In this document: one piece after another, positions 9,666-18,804 of the stretch
Numbering within the stretch: the first letter of the stretch is position 1
Layout of the letters: every line of letters begins with the position of its first letter
From: Paenibacillus assamensis DSM 18201
GTDB lineage: Bacteria > Bacillota > Bacilli > Paenibacillales > Paenibacillaceae
Length of the DNA stretch: 64,000 nt
Assembly (NCBI RefSeq): GCF_000422445.1
Contig: NZ_AULU01000012.1
Coordinates: forward strand, 1-64,000
Direction of reading: 5' to 3'
Position numbers and translations under genes: made by a program
The notes under the pieces: generated by a model
What the model was told of the DNA's origin: nothing
Database searches by the model: none
Seen by the model: the letters and a program-made list of their open reading frames with translations, nothing else

Positions 9666-9697
9666 AAAGACGTTTGCGAAAGCAAGCGTCTTTTTTG
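9666..9697 (+). terminator. Rho-independent terminator after the acyltransferase
   Basis: An 11-bp stem AAGACGTTTGC / GCAAGCGTCTT with a GAAA tetraloop runs into a T run. It closes the hprK-lgt-ppaX-yvoF group. Confidence 0.9.
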
Positions 9698-9835
9698 TAC
9701 CTTTCATACCCTAAACAAGGATGATGAGGTATAGCCGGTTTCTATTTTCAATATGATAAGTAGCAGATGTAAAATAATCTCGAAATCCAATGGGGTATTG
9801 TGGTAAATTTTATATAATGCTGACTATGAGAGAAG

Positions 9836-11107
9836 ATGGGGAAGTTTGAGAAGATGAAGATAAAGCATATCGTTGCTGTATTCCTTGTATTTTTACTTTT
9901 TACATTCGGATGTGCGTATCCACTGAAAGCCTACACCGAGTATAACATTGAGTTGACTGGCCTTAATTATGCAGCGGACAAGGCTATACAAAGGGATGGT
10001 GAATGGTATATCCCTAGTCGCTTGTTGCTGCAAGCATTTGGGACACAAACAATAAAGACGGATGATGGCGAATTGTTGCGCACATATACGGCTGATGCGA
10101 ATGGAATGCAGCGGGTTGAAAAACCTATTTATTATCGGGATGAAGTCGTTGTGTTAATGTACCATCACATTACTTCGAAACCTAGACGATCTTGGGTCAT
10201 TACACCCGAACAATTTGAAGTGCAAATTCAAGAAGTGCTGCGTGCAGGATTTGAATTCATAACGATCGATCAATACATAGATTATATGTTGGATAATAAA
10301 CCAGTCCCACCTAATGCAGTGCTTTTAACTTTTGATGATGGATATGCTTCGTTTTATACCGATGTGTTTCCCATTTTAAAAACGTACGGTATCAAGGCGA
10401 CTAACTTTGTTATCATCAATACAATTGGGAATGACAAAAACGACAATGTTAAAAAACTGACGTGGGACCAAATGCGCGAGATGAAAAAAGCAGGGATGAG
10501 CTTTTATAGCCATACTTACGATTCTCACAAATATGTTCCATTAAACAGAGAAGGAACGAAGGAGCGTCCAATGCTCATTCGACCTATGTATCGCGAGGAG
10601 TGGAAGCGTGTAGAAACACGCAGTGAATATTTAGCTCGCGTCAAACAGGACTTGCTTAAGGCAGAACAGACATTGAAGAAAGAACTAGGCAATACCAACA
10701 GCTTGATTGCATTTCCATACGGTGCTTACAATCAGGATGTACTAAACATATGTAAACAGATTGGTATCGAAATATCTTTCACGGTTAAGCCCGGCATTAA
10801 CAATCGTAAGCAGCGCAACGGATTCCGAATTAATGGTGGCGATCAAAAGATTGAGGTAAATGAGTTGATTGAACGGATGGCGCATCGCGGAGAAGAGCGT
10901 GCAGAAGACAAGAAAGATGTAGTATGGCGAAATAGTATAAGCCGTGAAAGGATTGCTTTTAAAAAGTCCACTATTTCACAGAACAATCAAGTGTTTGTTC
11001 CGATGAATGAAGTTGTGGAGCTGCTAAATATAGAACCATCGATTGATCATAGCGATCGAACGATTAAGCTGTCGATGTCATCTGATGATAAGCGTCTTTC
11101 ACCGTAA
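9836..11107 (+). CDS. Exported polysaccharide deacetylase with split copper-amine-oxidase-like domain
   Basis: A 423-residue membrane-anchored or secreted protein. Residues 7-30 form a hydrophobic export signal. The NodB-type carbohydrate esterase 4 core shows LTFDDGY (motif 1, about residue 164; Asp base plus metal Asp), SHTYDSH (motif 2, two metal-binding His) and FPYGAYN (motif 3). It probably removes acetyl groups from peptidoglycan or another GlcNAc polymer at the cell surface. Sequences before (GEWYIPSRLLLQAFG) and after the catalytic domain (NNQVFVPMNEVVELLNI) look like two pieces of a copper-amine-oxidase N-terminal-type domain, common in Paenibacillus exoproteins. A second start (ATG 9854) would fit the signal peptide better. 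Substrate is not determined. Confidence 0.85.
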   Translation: MGKFEKMKIKHIVAVFLVFLLFTFGCAYPLKAYTEYNIELTGLNYAADKAIQRDGEWYIPSRLLLQAFGTQTIKTDDGELLRTYTADANGMQRVEKPIYYRDEVVVLMYHHITSKPRRSWVITPEQFEVQIQEVLRAGFEFITIDQYIDYMLDNKPVPPNAVLLTFDDGYASFYTDVFPILKTYGIKATNFVIINTIGNDKNDNVKKLTWDQMREMKKAGMSFYSHTYDSHKYVPLNREGTKERPMLIRPMYREEWKRVETRSEYLARVKQDLLKAEQTLKKELGNTNSLIAFPYGAYNQDVLNICKQIGIEISFTVKPGINNRKQRNGFRINGGDQKIEVNELIERMAHRGEERAEDKKDVVWRNSISRERIAFKKSTISQNNQVFVPMNEVVELLNIEPSIDHSDRTIKLSMSSDDKRLSP

Positions 11108-11130
11108 ATAAAATGAGTTCTGACTACGAA

Positions 11131-11161
11131 AAGAATCAATCGTCAAGGTTGGTTCTTTTTT
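11131..11161 (+). terminator. Rho-independent terminator after the deacetylase
   Basis: A stem AAGAATCAA / TTGGTTCTT (one G-U) with a 9-base loop is followed by TTTT. Confidence 0.75.
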
Positions 11162-11254
11162 AGTAGTAACACCTTACATGTAAGGTTCGGATGGTTTACT
11201 TTAAGAGATACATAAATAGTAATCTGAATAGGTAAAATTTGTGTCTGGAAAGGA

Positions 11255-11293
11255 TTGACGGTACATAGGGAAAGTGATAAGATTATCGATAAT
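11255..11293 (+). promoter_or_regulatory. Promoter of the his operon with palindrome near +1
   Basis: TTGACG, a 17-base spacer and TAAGAT (11278-11283) form a good sigma-A-type promoter. The perfect 12-base palindrome ATTATCGATAAT (11282-11293) overlaps the -10 box and the likely start, a position typical of repressor operators. The leader to hisZ is about 135 bases and contains no T-box that I can see. Confidence 0.55.
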
Positions 11294-11426
11294 TTCCTTT
11301 TGTTTGCTAATAAATTAACTTGGTAGTACATTAACCCACTAAAGGATTCTGCTCGTTTAAAGATGGTTAGAGATACAATCTGGAATCCTGATCATAGTAG
11401 GGATTGAACGAACGGCGGTGAAGCGT

Positions 11427-12641
11427 ATGACGAAGCCTAAAATGTTTGAGAAACCTTCTGGTGTACGAGATTATTTACCTGAAATGGTGCAGAAGCTGCG
11501 CTACATGGAGCAACAAACCCTTCATTGTATGTCACGCTGGGGGTATGCTCAGCTCATTACACCTACAATGGAGTTCTATGATACGGTCGGTACGGCTAGT
11601 TCAACATCCGATCATAAATTGTTTAAATTGTTAAATCAGCGAGGCACGACGATGGTGCTTCGTTCAGACTTGACGGCACCTATTGCACGTGTAGTCTCTT
11701 CTTTACTAGTAGATGAGCCGCTACCGATCAGACTGTCCTATCATGCGAATGTATTCCGCTCGATGGAGGAAGAGGCAGGCCGTGAAGCTGAATTCTATCA
11801 AACAGGTGCTGAGCTAATTGGCGATAGTTCTGCTGAAGCAGATGCAGAAGTGATTGCGTTGTCGATCGCTTGCTTGCAATCGATAGGAATCGAGGCATTT
11901 CAAGTAGCTATCGGACATCATGGCTTCTTACATGCTTTGTTTGAGCATTTATTGCCTGGTGAGATAGAAGTTCAACAAGATTTGAAGCAATGCCTTCTTC
12001 AGCGGGACGTTGTTGGCTACCGAGAACATGTCCAGACGTTATCTATTGAACTAGAGCGCATTGAGAAATTGGAAGCTGTGCTGCGACTGCGTGGCAAGCG
12101 AGATGTTATCGAGCAAGCGCGACAACTTGTTCCCGCAGAGCCTGCGGCGCACGCGGCACTTCACCATCTTGAACAACTCTGGAATGTGCTGGAGTCTTAC
12201 GGTGCTGATTCTCATTTAATGCTCGATCTGACGATGGTTGGAGATTTTACTTATTACACTGGAACGATATTTGAGGGATATGCAGCCGATCTCGGTTCGC
12301 CTGTTATGAGTGGTGGCCGATATGACAATCTTTTGCAGCAATTTGGTCGACCTGCACCTGCTACTGGATTTGCGATTAAGACGACGAGAATGCTGGATAT
12401 GATCACACTGCAAGCAGAGAATGAGGAACTCCCTATTCTTGTGCAGTATGACGAAAGCCATCGCTCTGAAGCCATCGCAGAGGCAACTCGATTGCGGAAT
12501 GAAGGGGCATGTGTCATCACTCGCCGGATAGAACGGGAGGAACAGCTTGCAGAAGTGAAGCAGCAGAACACAGATGGATTCCATTGGAATGGTCGGCGTT
12601 TGAAGCGAGTATTGACGTTTGCTGATTGTGCAGTGAGCTAA
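11427..12641 (+). CDS. hisZ: ATP phosphoribosyltransferase regulatory subunit
   Basis: A paralogue of histidyl-tRNA synthetase (about 404 residues) that lacks tRNA charging and instead activates the short form of HisG and confers histidine feedback control. The class II synthetase fold is visible: PSGVRDYLP near the start, motif 2 region RLSYHANVFRS, and SGGRYDNLLQQFG late in the protein. It is the first gene of the operon. ATG 11427 is chosen over GTG 11418 because GGCGGTG lies 6 bases before it. HisG downstream is the short form, which requires HisZ, so the two assignments support each other. Confidence 0.95.
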   Translation: MTKPKMFEKPSGVRDYLPEMVQKLRYMEQQTLHCMSRWGYAQLITPTMEFYDTVGTASSTSDHKLFKLLNQRGTTMVLRSDLTAPIARVVSSLLVDEPLPIRLSYHANVFRSMEEEAGREAEFYQTGAELIGDSSAEADAEVIALSIACLQSIGIEAFQVAIGHHGFLHALFEHLLPGEIEVQQDLKQCLLQRDVVGYREHVQTLSIELERIEKLEAVLRLRGKRDVIEQARQLVPAEPAAHAALHHLEQLWNVLESYGADSHLMLDLTMVGDFTYYTGTIFEGYAADLGSPVMSGGRYDNLLQQFGRPAPATGFAIKTTRMLDMITLQAENEELPILVQYDESHRSEAIAEATRLRNEGACVITRRIEREEQLAEVKQQNTDGFHWNGRRLKRVLTFADCAVS

Positions 12642-12667
12642 CTTTTTGATAAGAAAGGGAGAGCGTT

Positions 12668-13306
12668 ATGAATGATTGGTTGAAGGTAGCGATGCCGAAG
12701 GGGCGCATCTATAAGCAGGCTTCGACCTTATTCCGAGAAGCGGGACTGCTCGTACCTGAAGATGAAGATCAGTCTCGCAAGCTGATTATTGATATTCCTG
12801 AAGTGAAGATGCAATTTATTATGGCAAAGCCTGTAGACGTGCCTACTTATGTAGAGTATGGCGCTGCTGATATCGGAATTGTAGGTAAAGATGTGCTGCT
12901 TGAAGAGAAACGAGATGTGTACGAATTGTTGGATCTAGGCATTGCTCGTTGCCGGATGTCGGTAATTGGCCTTCCTGATTGGAAGCCGCTAACGAATCCT
13001 CGTGTAGCTACAAAGTATCCCAATGTGGCTTCTCAATATTTTCGTGAGCGTGGACAACAGGTTGAAGTGATTAAGCTGAATGGCTCTATTGAGTTAGCGC
13101 CGCTCATCGGTCTAGCGGATCGAATTGTTGATATGGTGGAAACAGGAAAGACATTACAGGAAAATGGACTGATCGAACTGGAAGAAATGTTCGGTATTAC
13201 AAGTCGTTTGATTGCCAATCGAGTCAGCTATCGTATGAAAAACGAAGTGATTCAGCAGTTGTGTGATCGGCTGCAGGTACATCGTAATGTACAGGCCAAA
13301 GGATAA
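12668..13306 (+). CDS. hisG: ATP phosphoribosyltransferase, short form
   Basis: Catalyses the first step of histidine biosynthesis, joining ATP and PRPP to phosphoribosyl-ATP. At 212 residues it is the short form, which lacks the C-terminal ACT-like regulatory domain and works in a complex with HisZ. Characteristic segments are [12 protein letters not shown] at the N-terminus, [13 protein letters not shown], and the PRPP-site region [18 protein letters not shown] (about residues 152-169). AGGGAGAG precedes the ATG, 26 bases after hisZ. Confidence 0.97.
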   Translation: MNDWLKVAMPKGRIYKQASTLFREAGLLVPEDEDQSRKLIIDIPEVKMQFIMAKPVDVPTYVEYGAADIGIVGKDVLLEEKRDVYELLDLGIARCRMSVIGLPDWKPLTNPRVATKYPNVASQYFRERGQQVEVIKLNGSIELAPLIGLADRIVDMVETGKTLQENGLIELEEMFGITSRLIANRVSYRMKNEVIQQLCDRLQVHRNVQAKG

Positions 13307-13365
13307 TTTCCATGGCGCAGTGACTGCCCATGTTCAAGGGCTTACATGTGGGGAGGGCAAGAAGG

Positions 13366-14658
13366 ATGCGGATTGTTAAGGCGAGTGAATTTCAGTTGGA
13401 GCGAGAAGTGGACTATGGTACAGCAGAGCAAGTGGCTGTTGTAAAACGAGTCGTTCAAGACGTACGCCAGACTGGCGATGATGGACTGCTTCGCTATACG
13501 GAGCAGTTTGATAAGATGGTACTCTCTACAGAGCAATTACGAGTCAGTGAGGCGGAAATTCAAGCTGCTTACGATACAGTTGAGCCTTCGTTCGTCCAAG
13601 CCATTCGTGAAGCATCGGCTAACATTCGTGCCTTTCACGAAAGGCAGAAACGAACGTCTTGGATGGATGTACAACCGGACGGAACACTGCTGGGACAAAT
13701 TATTAAGCCTTTGAAGCGTGTCGGTGTGTATGTTCCAGGTGGGAAGGCAGCGTATCCTTCCTCCGTACTTATGAATGTAATCCCCGCACAAGTGGCTGGG
13801 GTAAAGGAGATTGTAATGGTCACCCCACCGGCTACTGGCGGTGTTGCAGGAATCGATCCTTATATTCGGGTCGCGGCTGCTGAGGCTGGGGTAAAGGAGA
13901 TGTATCGCGTAGGCGGTGCGCAGGCGATTGCTGCGCTTGCCTATGGTACAGAATCGATCGCTAGGGTCGATAAAATATGCGGCCCCGGTAATATTTATGT
14001 CGCACTGGCGAAGCGAGAAGTATATGGCACGGTCGATATCGATAGTATGGCGGGGCCTTCCGAAATTGTAGTGCTGGCTGATGGAAGTGCCAATGCTGCG
14101 TATATTGCAGCGGACTTGTTATCGCAGGCGGAGCATGATGAGATGGCGTCTGCTGTATTGGTGACAAGCTGCGCAGAGTTAGCAGTGCGTGTACAAGCGG
14201 AGGTCATTGCACAGCTAGCCTCGCTGCCGCGGCAAGTGATTGCTGCCAAGTCGATTGAGCAGCATGGCGCAATTATTGTGGTCGATAACTTGGAGCAGGG
14301 AGTCGACTTCGTAAATGATTTGGCGCCTGAGCATCTAGAGATTATGACGGAAGATCCGATGGAATGGCTGGGACGTATTGAGAATGCAGGGGCTATATTC
14401 ATTGGTCCCTATAGCTCTGAGCCTGTTGGCGATTATTTTGCAGGACCTAATCATATTATCCCTACAAATGGAACGGCGCGCTTCTCTTCGCCTGTAGATG
14501 TAGATATGTTCTTGAAGAAATCTAGCTTGATTCGCTATAGCAAAGAAGCGCTATTGCAGCATGGGGAAAAAATCATGACGATTGCTCGTCATGAAGGATT
14601 AGAGGCACATGCACGTGCGATCGAAATTCGGTTGAAACAAGAGCGGCTACAGGATTAG
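13366..14658 (+). CDS. hisD: Histidinol dehydrogenase
   Basis: Carries out the last two steps of the pathway, oxidising histidinol to histidine with NAD and a zinc ion. 430 residues is normal for the family. The signature region IARVDKICGPGNIYVALAKR and a later SQAEHDEMASAVLVT with the metal-ligand Gln/His are present, as is LAPEHLEIM with a catalytic Glu/His pair. The frame is open to an ATG at 13330, but 13366 has a GGGAGGG box and gives the usual N-terminus (RIVKASEF). It follows hisG by 59 bases. Confidence 0.97.
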   Translation: MRIVKASEFQLEREVDYGTAEQVAVVKRVVQDVRQTGDDGLLRYTEQFDKMVLSTEQLRVSEAEIQAAYDTVEPSFVQAIREASANIRAFHERQKRTSWMDVQPDGTLLGQIIKPLKRVGVYVPGGKAAYPSSVLMNVIPAQVAGVKEIVMVTPPATGGVAGIDPYIRVAAAEAGVKEMYRVGGAQAIAALAYGTESIARVDKICGPGNIYVALAKREVYGTVDIDSMAGPSEIVVLADGSANAAYIAADLLSQAEHDEMASAVLVTSCAELAVRVQAEVIAQLASLPRQVIAAKSIEQHGAIIVVDNLEQGVDFVNDLAPEHLEIMTEDPMEWLGRIENAGAIFIGPYSSEPVGDYFAGPNHIIPTNGTARFSSPVDVDMFLKKSSLIRYSKEALLQHGEKIMTIARHEGLEAHARAIEIRLKQERLQD

Positions 14659-14713
14659 GTAGAGGTTGGGCATAGTACGATGATTTGCAAATAGGTCACA
14701 GGGGTGAGGAACG

Positions 14714-15337
14714 ATGAGTCAATCAGTATCAGGAGCCGAGACGGTAGAGCGTCAACGTACAGCATCTATTGAACGAGTCACAAATGAGACGGATATTAAA
14801 TTGCAATTGGCTGTCGACGGAGAAGGTAAAAGTGACTTTCATACAGGCGTACCTTTTTTAAATCATATGCTTGATTTGTTTACGAAGCATGGTCAGTTCG
14901 ATCTTAGTGTGCAAGCAAAAGGCGACATAGAAATTGATGATCACCACACTGTAGAGGACATCGGTATTTGTCTGGGGCAGGCCTTGTTGAAGGCACTTGG
15001 TGATAAGCAAGGCATTAAGCGTTATGCATCCGTATATGTGCCTATGGATGAAGCGTTGGCTCAAGTAGTAATTGACCTGAGCAATCGTCCTCACTTGGAG
15101 TACCGTGCACAGTACCCATCTAGTCAAGTTGGTACGTTCCAGACAGAGTTGGTGCATGAGTTTCTGTGGAAGCTCGCGCTGGAAGCGAGAATGACGTTGC
15201 ACGTAATTGTTCATTATGGCCACAATACGCACCATATGATCGAAGCAGTATTCAAAGCGCTTGGACGAGCGCTTGATGAGGCAACTTCCATTGATCCGCG
15301 TGTGAAGGGTGTTCCTTCCACGAAAGGGGTGCTGTAG
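14714..15337 (+). CDS. hisB: Imidazoleglycerol-phosphate dehydratase
   Basis: Converts imidazole glycerol phosphate to imidazole acetol phosphate. The 207-residue monofunctional enzyme contains the paired manganese-binding motifs of the family, DIEIDDHHTVEDIGICLGQ (about residues 72-90) and HYGHNTHHMIEAVFKALGRA (about 170-189), and FLNHMLDLF near residue 50. Unlike the enterobacterial HisB it has no fused histidinol-phosphatase, and none is found elsewhere in this operon. The hisH start lies 4 bases after the stop. Confidence 0.97.
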   Translation: MSQSVSGAETVERQRTASIERVTNETDIKLQLAVDGEGKSDFHTGVPFLNHMLDLFTKHGQFDLSVQAKGDIEIDDHHTVEDIGICLGQALLKALGDKQGIKRYASVYVPMDEALAQVVIDLSNRPHLEYRAQYPSSQVGTFQTELVHEFLWKLALEARMTLHVIVHYGHNTHHMIEAVFKALGRALDEATSIDPRVKGVPSTKGVL

Positions 15338-15340
15338 CAC

Positions 15341-15976
15341 ATGATAGCAATTGTCGACTATGGCATGGGCAACTTGCATAGCGTCAGCAAAGCGATAGAA
15401 CGTCTAGGCAGAGAGGCGACCATTGTTTCAGATGCCAAGCAATTGCATCATGCGTCAGGCATTATTTTGCCTGGTGTCGGGGCGTTTGGGGACGCGATGG
15501 ATGCGCTGCATGCAACTGGTTTAGGCGAGGAGCTGCGAGAACTTGTACAGCAGGGGAAGCCTTTGCTTGGCATATGCCTTGGTATGCAATTGCTGTTTGA
15601 TAGCAGTGAGGAATACGGTCGGCACAAGGGCCTAAGTCTACTGCCTGGCAAGGTAGTGAGATTTCCGCAAACCGGTTATAAAGTACCGCATATGGGATGG
15701 AACTCATTGACTTGGAAAAATCCGCAGCACAGTCTTGTAAAAGAGCTGAATGAGGATTATGCATACTTCGTGCATTCCTATCATGTAGAAGTGGAAGAGC
15801 CTTCTGATCTGTTAGCTACAACGGAATATGCTGATCGTGAAGTGACAGCTATAGTTGCCCGTGACAATGTGTATGGCATGCAGTTCCATCCGGAAAAGAG
15901 TGGATCACTTGGTTTGAAGTTACTGGAGCAATTTCTAACAAAAGTCGTAGCGATGCCAATATCAAATAAGCAATGA
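15341..15976 (+). CDS. hisH: Imidazole glycerol phosphate synthase, glutaminase subunit
   Basis: A class I glutamine amidotransferase of 211 residues that supplies ammonia to HisF. The nucleophilic Cys is in LLGICLGMQLLFD (about residue 80), the catalytic His in GMQFHPEKSG, followed by the Glu. MIAIVDYGMGNL is the usual N-terminus. It works as a heterodimer with HisF, whose gene lies two genes downstream. Confidence 0.97.
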   Translation: MIAIVDYGMGNLHSVSKAIERLGREATIVSDAKQLHHASGIILPGVGAFGDAMDALHATGLGEELRELVQQGKPLLGICLGMQLLFDSSEEYGRHKGLSLLPGKVVRFPQTGYKVPHMGWNSLTWKNPQHSLVKELNEDYAYFVHSYHVEVEEPSDLLATTEYADREVTAIVARDNVYGMQFHPEKSGSLGLKLLEQFLTKVVAMPISNKQ

Positions 15977-16028
15977 ATAAGCGAGTCATCTTATAGATGA
16001 ATGGGCTGAGAGGCGAGGAGGAGCAAAT

Positions 16029-16775
16029 ATGTCTGCTGCATTTACGATATATCCTGCAATTGATATTCGCGGTGGGAAGTGCGTACGTCTTATCCAAGGG
16101 GATTATGGACAAGAGACGGTATACAACGAGCATCCAGCTGAAGTGGCGCTCAAATGGAAAGCAGAGGGCGCTTCATGGATTCATTTAGTTGACTTGGACG
16201 GAGCTAAGGAAGGCAAGCCGATTAATGATAACGTAATCGGGGAGATTGCTCAATCTGTAGATATTCCTGTACAGGTTGGGGGAGGATTGCGTACGGAAGC
16301 AGACGTAGAACGTTTGCTTGAACTTGGTGTTCGTCGAGTTATTCTTGGAACGGCTGCAATCGAGGACCGTGTATTTGTACAGAACGTATTGAAACGTTAT
16401 GGCAGTCAGATTGCAATTGGACTGGACGCGCGTGATGGCTATGTAGCGACACGTGGGTGGTTGGAGACTTCTACTGTCCGTGCGGTTGAATTGGCGCAGG
16501 AACTTGCAGGTGAAGGTGCGGAAACCTTTATTTTCACGGATATCTCACGGGACGGTATGATGCAGGGTCCTAATGTCGAGGCAATTGTAGAGCTTGCTCG
16601 TGCATCCGGACAGCAAGTCATTGCATCTGGTGGGGTAAGCAGCTTGGCTGATGTTGAAGCACTTGCTGCATTTGCGGATCAAGGTGTTAGTGGTGCGATT
16701 ATTGGTAAGGCGTTGTACACAGGCGCGGTTGATCTATCGCAAGCGTTGAATGTGACAGTTGTCCAAGGTAGTTAA
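16029..16775 (+). CDS. hisA: ProFAR isomerase
   Basis: Phosphoribosylformimino-5-aminoimidazole carboxamide ribotide isomerase, a TIM-barrel enzyme of 248 residues that opens the aminoaldose to the aminoketose. The two half-barrel phosphate motifs are visible: VQVGGGLRT near residue 80 and IASGGVSSLAD near 200. The catalytic Asp residues are in YPAIDIRGGKCVRL and FTDISRDGM. GAGGCGAGGAG precedes the start. It is homologous to HisF, from which it can be told by its DIRGG N-terminus. Confidence 0.97.
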   Translation: MSAAFTIYPAIDIRGGKCVRLIQGDYGQETVYNEHPAEVALKWKAEGASWIHLVDLDGAKEGKPINDNVIGEIAQSVDIPVQVGGGLRTEADVERLLELGVRRVILGTAAIEDRVFVQNVLKRYGSQIAIGLDARDGYVATRGWLETSTVRAVELAQELAGEGAETFIFTDISRDGMMQGPNVEAIVELARASGQQVIASGGVSSLADVEALAAFADQGVSGAIIGKALYTGAVDLSQALNVTVVQGS

Positions 16776-16884
16776 GAGATAACAAGAATATGAGATCTGG
16801 TCGTTAATGAACACTGCTTGTTAAATAGATGAATGTTTATACAGTTATTGAATTGCTGTGCCTAGAGGGGAGGAGAAGCGGGAG

Positions 16885-17643
16885 ATGTTAGCGAAGCGAA
16901 TTATACCTTGTCTAGACGTGAAGGATGGCCGTGTAGTGAAGGGAGTTAACTTTGTTCAGCTTCGAGATGCGGGTGATCCAGTACAATTGGCTGCGCTATA
17001 TGATGCTGAGGGTGCAGACGAGCTTGTTTTTTTAGATATATCAGCCTCTGTTGAGGGTAGAGCCACGATGATTGATGTAGTACGCGAAACAGCGGGGAGT
17101 ATTTCGATTCCTTTCACTGTGGGAGGAGGCATTTCGACGACAGACGATATGATGCGTTTGCTGCGGGCAGGAGCAGATAAGATTGGTATTAATACTGCTG
17201 CGGTGCGCAGACCGGAACTTATCGCTGAAGGGGCAAAGCGGTTCGGCAGTCAGTGTATTGTTGTAGCAATTGATGCAAGATTTAATGAGGAGTGGCAGGA
17301 CTGGGAAGTGTACACACATGGAGGACGCACACCGACTGGAATTCGAGCTCTTTCATGGGCGCAGGAAGCTGCTCAGCTTGGAGCTGGAGAACTGCTGCTA
17401 ACGAGTATGGATGCGGATGGAACGAAGGATGGCTTTGATGTGAAGCTTACTCAGGCAGTATCGCAAGCCGTTACGATTCCTGTCATTGCCTCTGGAGGTG
17501 CAGGGGCAGTGGAGCATTTCGATGAGGTATTAACTTCGGGTGGAGCCGATGCAGCCTTGGCCGCATCTATTTTCCATTACAAAGAGATCTCGATTGCACA
17601 AGTGAAAGGACGTTTGCGCGAAAAGGGAGTGACTGTGCGATGA
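16885..17643 (+). CDS. hisF: Imidazole glycerol phosphate synthase, cyclase subunit
   Basis: The synthase half of the HisHF complex. It uses ammonia from HisH to close the imidazole ring and releases AICAR to purine synthesis. The TIM barrel of 252 residues starts [19 protein letters not shown], with catalytic Asp in CLDV and in [11 protein letters not shown], and phosphate loops TVGGGIST and [12 protein letters not shown] 16885 is preferred over GTG 16858 because it matches the family N-terminus and follows a GGAG box. The stop overlaps the hisIE start by four bases. Confidence 0.97.
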   Translation: MLAKRIIPCLDVKDGRVVKGVNFVQLRDAGDPVQLAALYDAEGADELVFLDISASVEGRATMIDVVRETAGSISIPFTVGGGISTTDDMMRLLRAGADKIGINTAAVRRPELIAEGAKRFGSQCIVVAIDARFNEEWQDWEVYTHGGRTPTGIRALSWAQEAAQLGAGELLLTSMDADGTKDGFDVKLTQAVSQAVTIPVIASGGAGAVEHFDEVLTSGGADAALAASIFHYKEISIAQVKGRLREKGVTVR

Positions 17644-18437
17644 AGCTTCAGCAGATAGCATTAATCGAAGATAATGAGGCTTGGGTGCAATCCCTCCGTT
17701 GGAATGAGCAAGGCCTTCTGCCTGCCATTGTACAAGATGCAGAAACGAAAGCCGTACTGATGATGGCTTACATGAATCGCGAATCATTGCAGTTGTCATT
17801 GGAGCGGGGAGAAACGGTCTTTTGGAGCCGCTCTAGGAAAGAGCTGTGGCACAAAGGAGCTACCTCAGGCAATACGCAGCGTATTGTGGAACTTGCAATA
17901 GACTGTGATCGTGACACATTGCTCATTCAAGTAAATCCCAAAGGGCCGGCTTGTCATACGGGTACGTATACTTGCTTTGATGAGGAAAACGGGACTGATT
18001 CTGGTCAATTGAGGCAAGCTGTAGTCGAACAGGAAGAACTCGTTAAGCAGCTAAAGGTACAAGTTCAACCAGTTGTAGCTGACGCTGTTGAAGAGAGAAA
18101 TGTATCTGTTCATGTTCTGGACCAGTTGGCTCAAACGATTGCGGAGCGGGATCGTGAACGTCCAGAAGGAGCATATACGACGTATTTGTTCAATCAAGGG
18201 CTCGATAAAATATTGAAAAAAATCGGTGAGGAAGCATCCGAAGTCATTATTGCAGCTAAAAATAATAATGCCGAAGAGCTAACTAGTGAAGTTAGCGATT
18301 TGATGTTCCATTTGCTTGTGCTGTTGCAAGACCGTACAGTAAGCTTGGATACAGTGTTATCTGAATTATCCCGTCGGCATGCGAAGCCTCGTCGTGACGA
18401 CTATAACCAATTGGGTAAGGTGAAGAATAAAGAATAA
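17640..18437 (+). CDS. hisI: Bifunctional phosphoribosyl-AMP cyclohydrolase / phosphoribosyl-ATP pyrophosphatase
   Basis: HisI-HisE fusion catalysing steps 2 and 3 of the pathway. The N-terminal HisI part has [26 protein letters not shown] and the metal-binding region with DCDRDTLL and GPACHTG (about residues 94-105). The C-terminal HisE part (about residues 160-250) has [16 protein letters not shown] and the helical [11 protein letters not shown]. At 265 residues it is longer than usual fusions because of a linker of about 45 residues rich in Gln, Val and Glu between the halves. It is coupled to hisF by an ATGA overlap. The operon has no hisC or histidinol-phosphatase gene, so these must be elsewhere, as in Bacillus subtilis. 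Confidence 0.96.
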   Translation: MKLQQIALIEDNEAWVQSLRWNEQGLLPAIVQDAETKAVLMMAYMNRESLQLSLERGETVFWSRSRKELWHKGATSGNTQRIVELAIDCDRDTLLIQVNPKGPACHTGTYTCFDEENGTDSGQLRQAVVEQEELVKQLKVQVQPVVADAVEERNVSVHVLDQLAQTIAERDRERPEGAYTTYLFNQGLDKILKKIGEEASEVIIAAKNNNAEELTSEVSDLMFHLLVLLQDRTVSLDTVLSELSRRHAKPRRDDYNQLGKVKNKE

Positions 18438-18488
18438 GTTGAGTAGAAGGAAGCAGCTATGATTGTCACTGTATATAAGCAACGCTTA

Positions 18489-18547
18489 ACAAACACAGAC
18501 CTTTCGCCGTTACAAAACGGCTAAAGTGAATCTGTGTTTTTTTATCT
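18489..18547 (+). terminator. Rho-independent terminator of the his operon
   Basis: An outer stem AAACACAGA / TCTGTGTTT and an inner stem CTTTCGCCG / CGGCTAAAG (one mismatch) form a long hairpin that ends in a T run. Confidence 0.85.
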
Positions 18548-18804
18548 ATAAAAACTTCAAATGACCGATCGCTAATAAATAGGGTGAGGGGGTATAATGA
18601 TGATAATAATTATAAATTAAAAGTAAGTATCAGTTAGCCGTGTCATTTTGCGAATATTCGATGTCTGGATGAAGTGAAGTAAAGGGGTGAAGTACCGTCC
18701 TCACTGCTCCCTTATAGTAATTGAGGGAAATAACTGTCGTTGTGTTATACTGGAGATTGTACTATCCAAATTAACACTAGTTATAGTTAGGAGGTGCCTT
18801 GGCG
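18548..18804. other. Intergenic region before the TPR gene
   Basis: About 257 A/T-rich bases. A TATACT box follows GTTG at about 18747 and may be the -10 of the TPR gene, but no good -35 is found at 17 bases. Nothing else is recognised. Confidence 0.35.

Noticed and set aside
11108-11426. T-box or histidine leader peptide upstream of hisZ
   Set aside because: No T-box core sequence, His-rich short frame or antiterminator was found.
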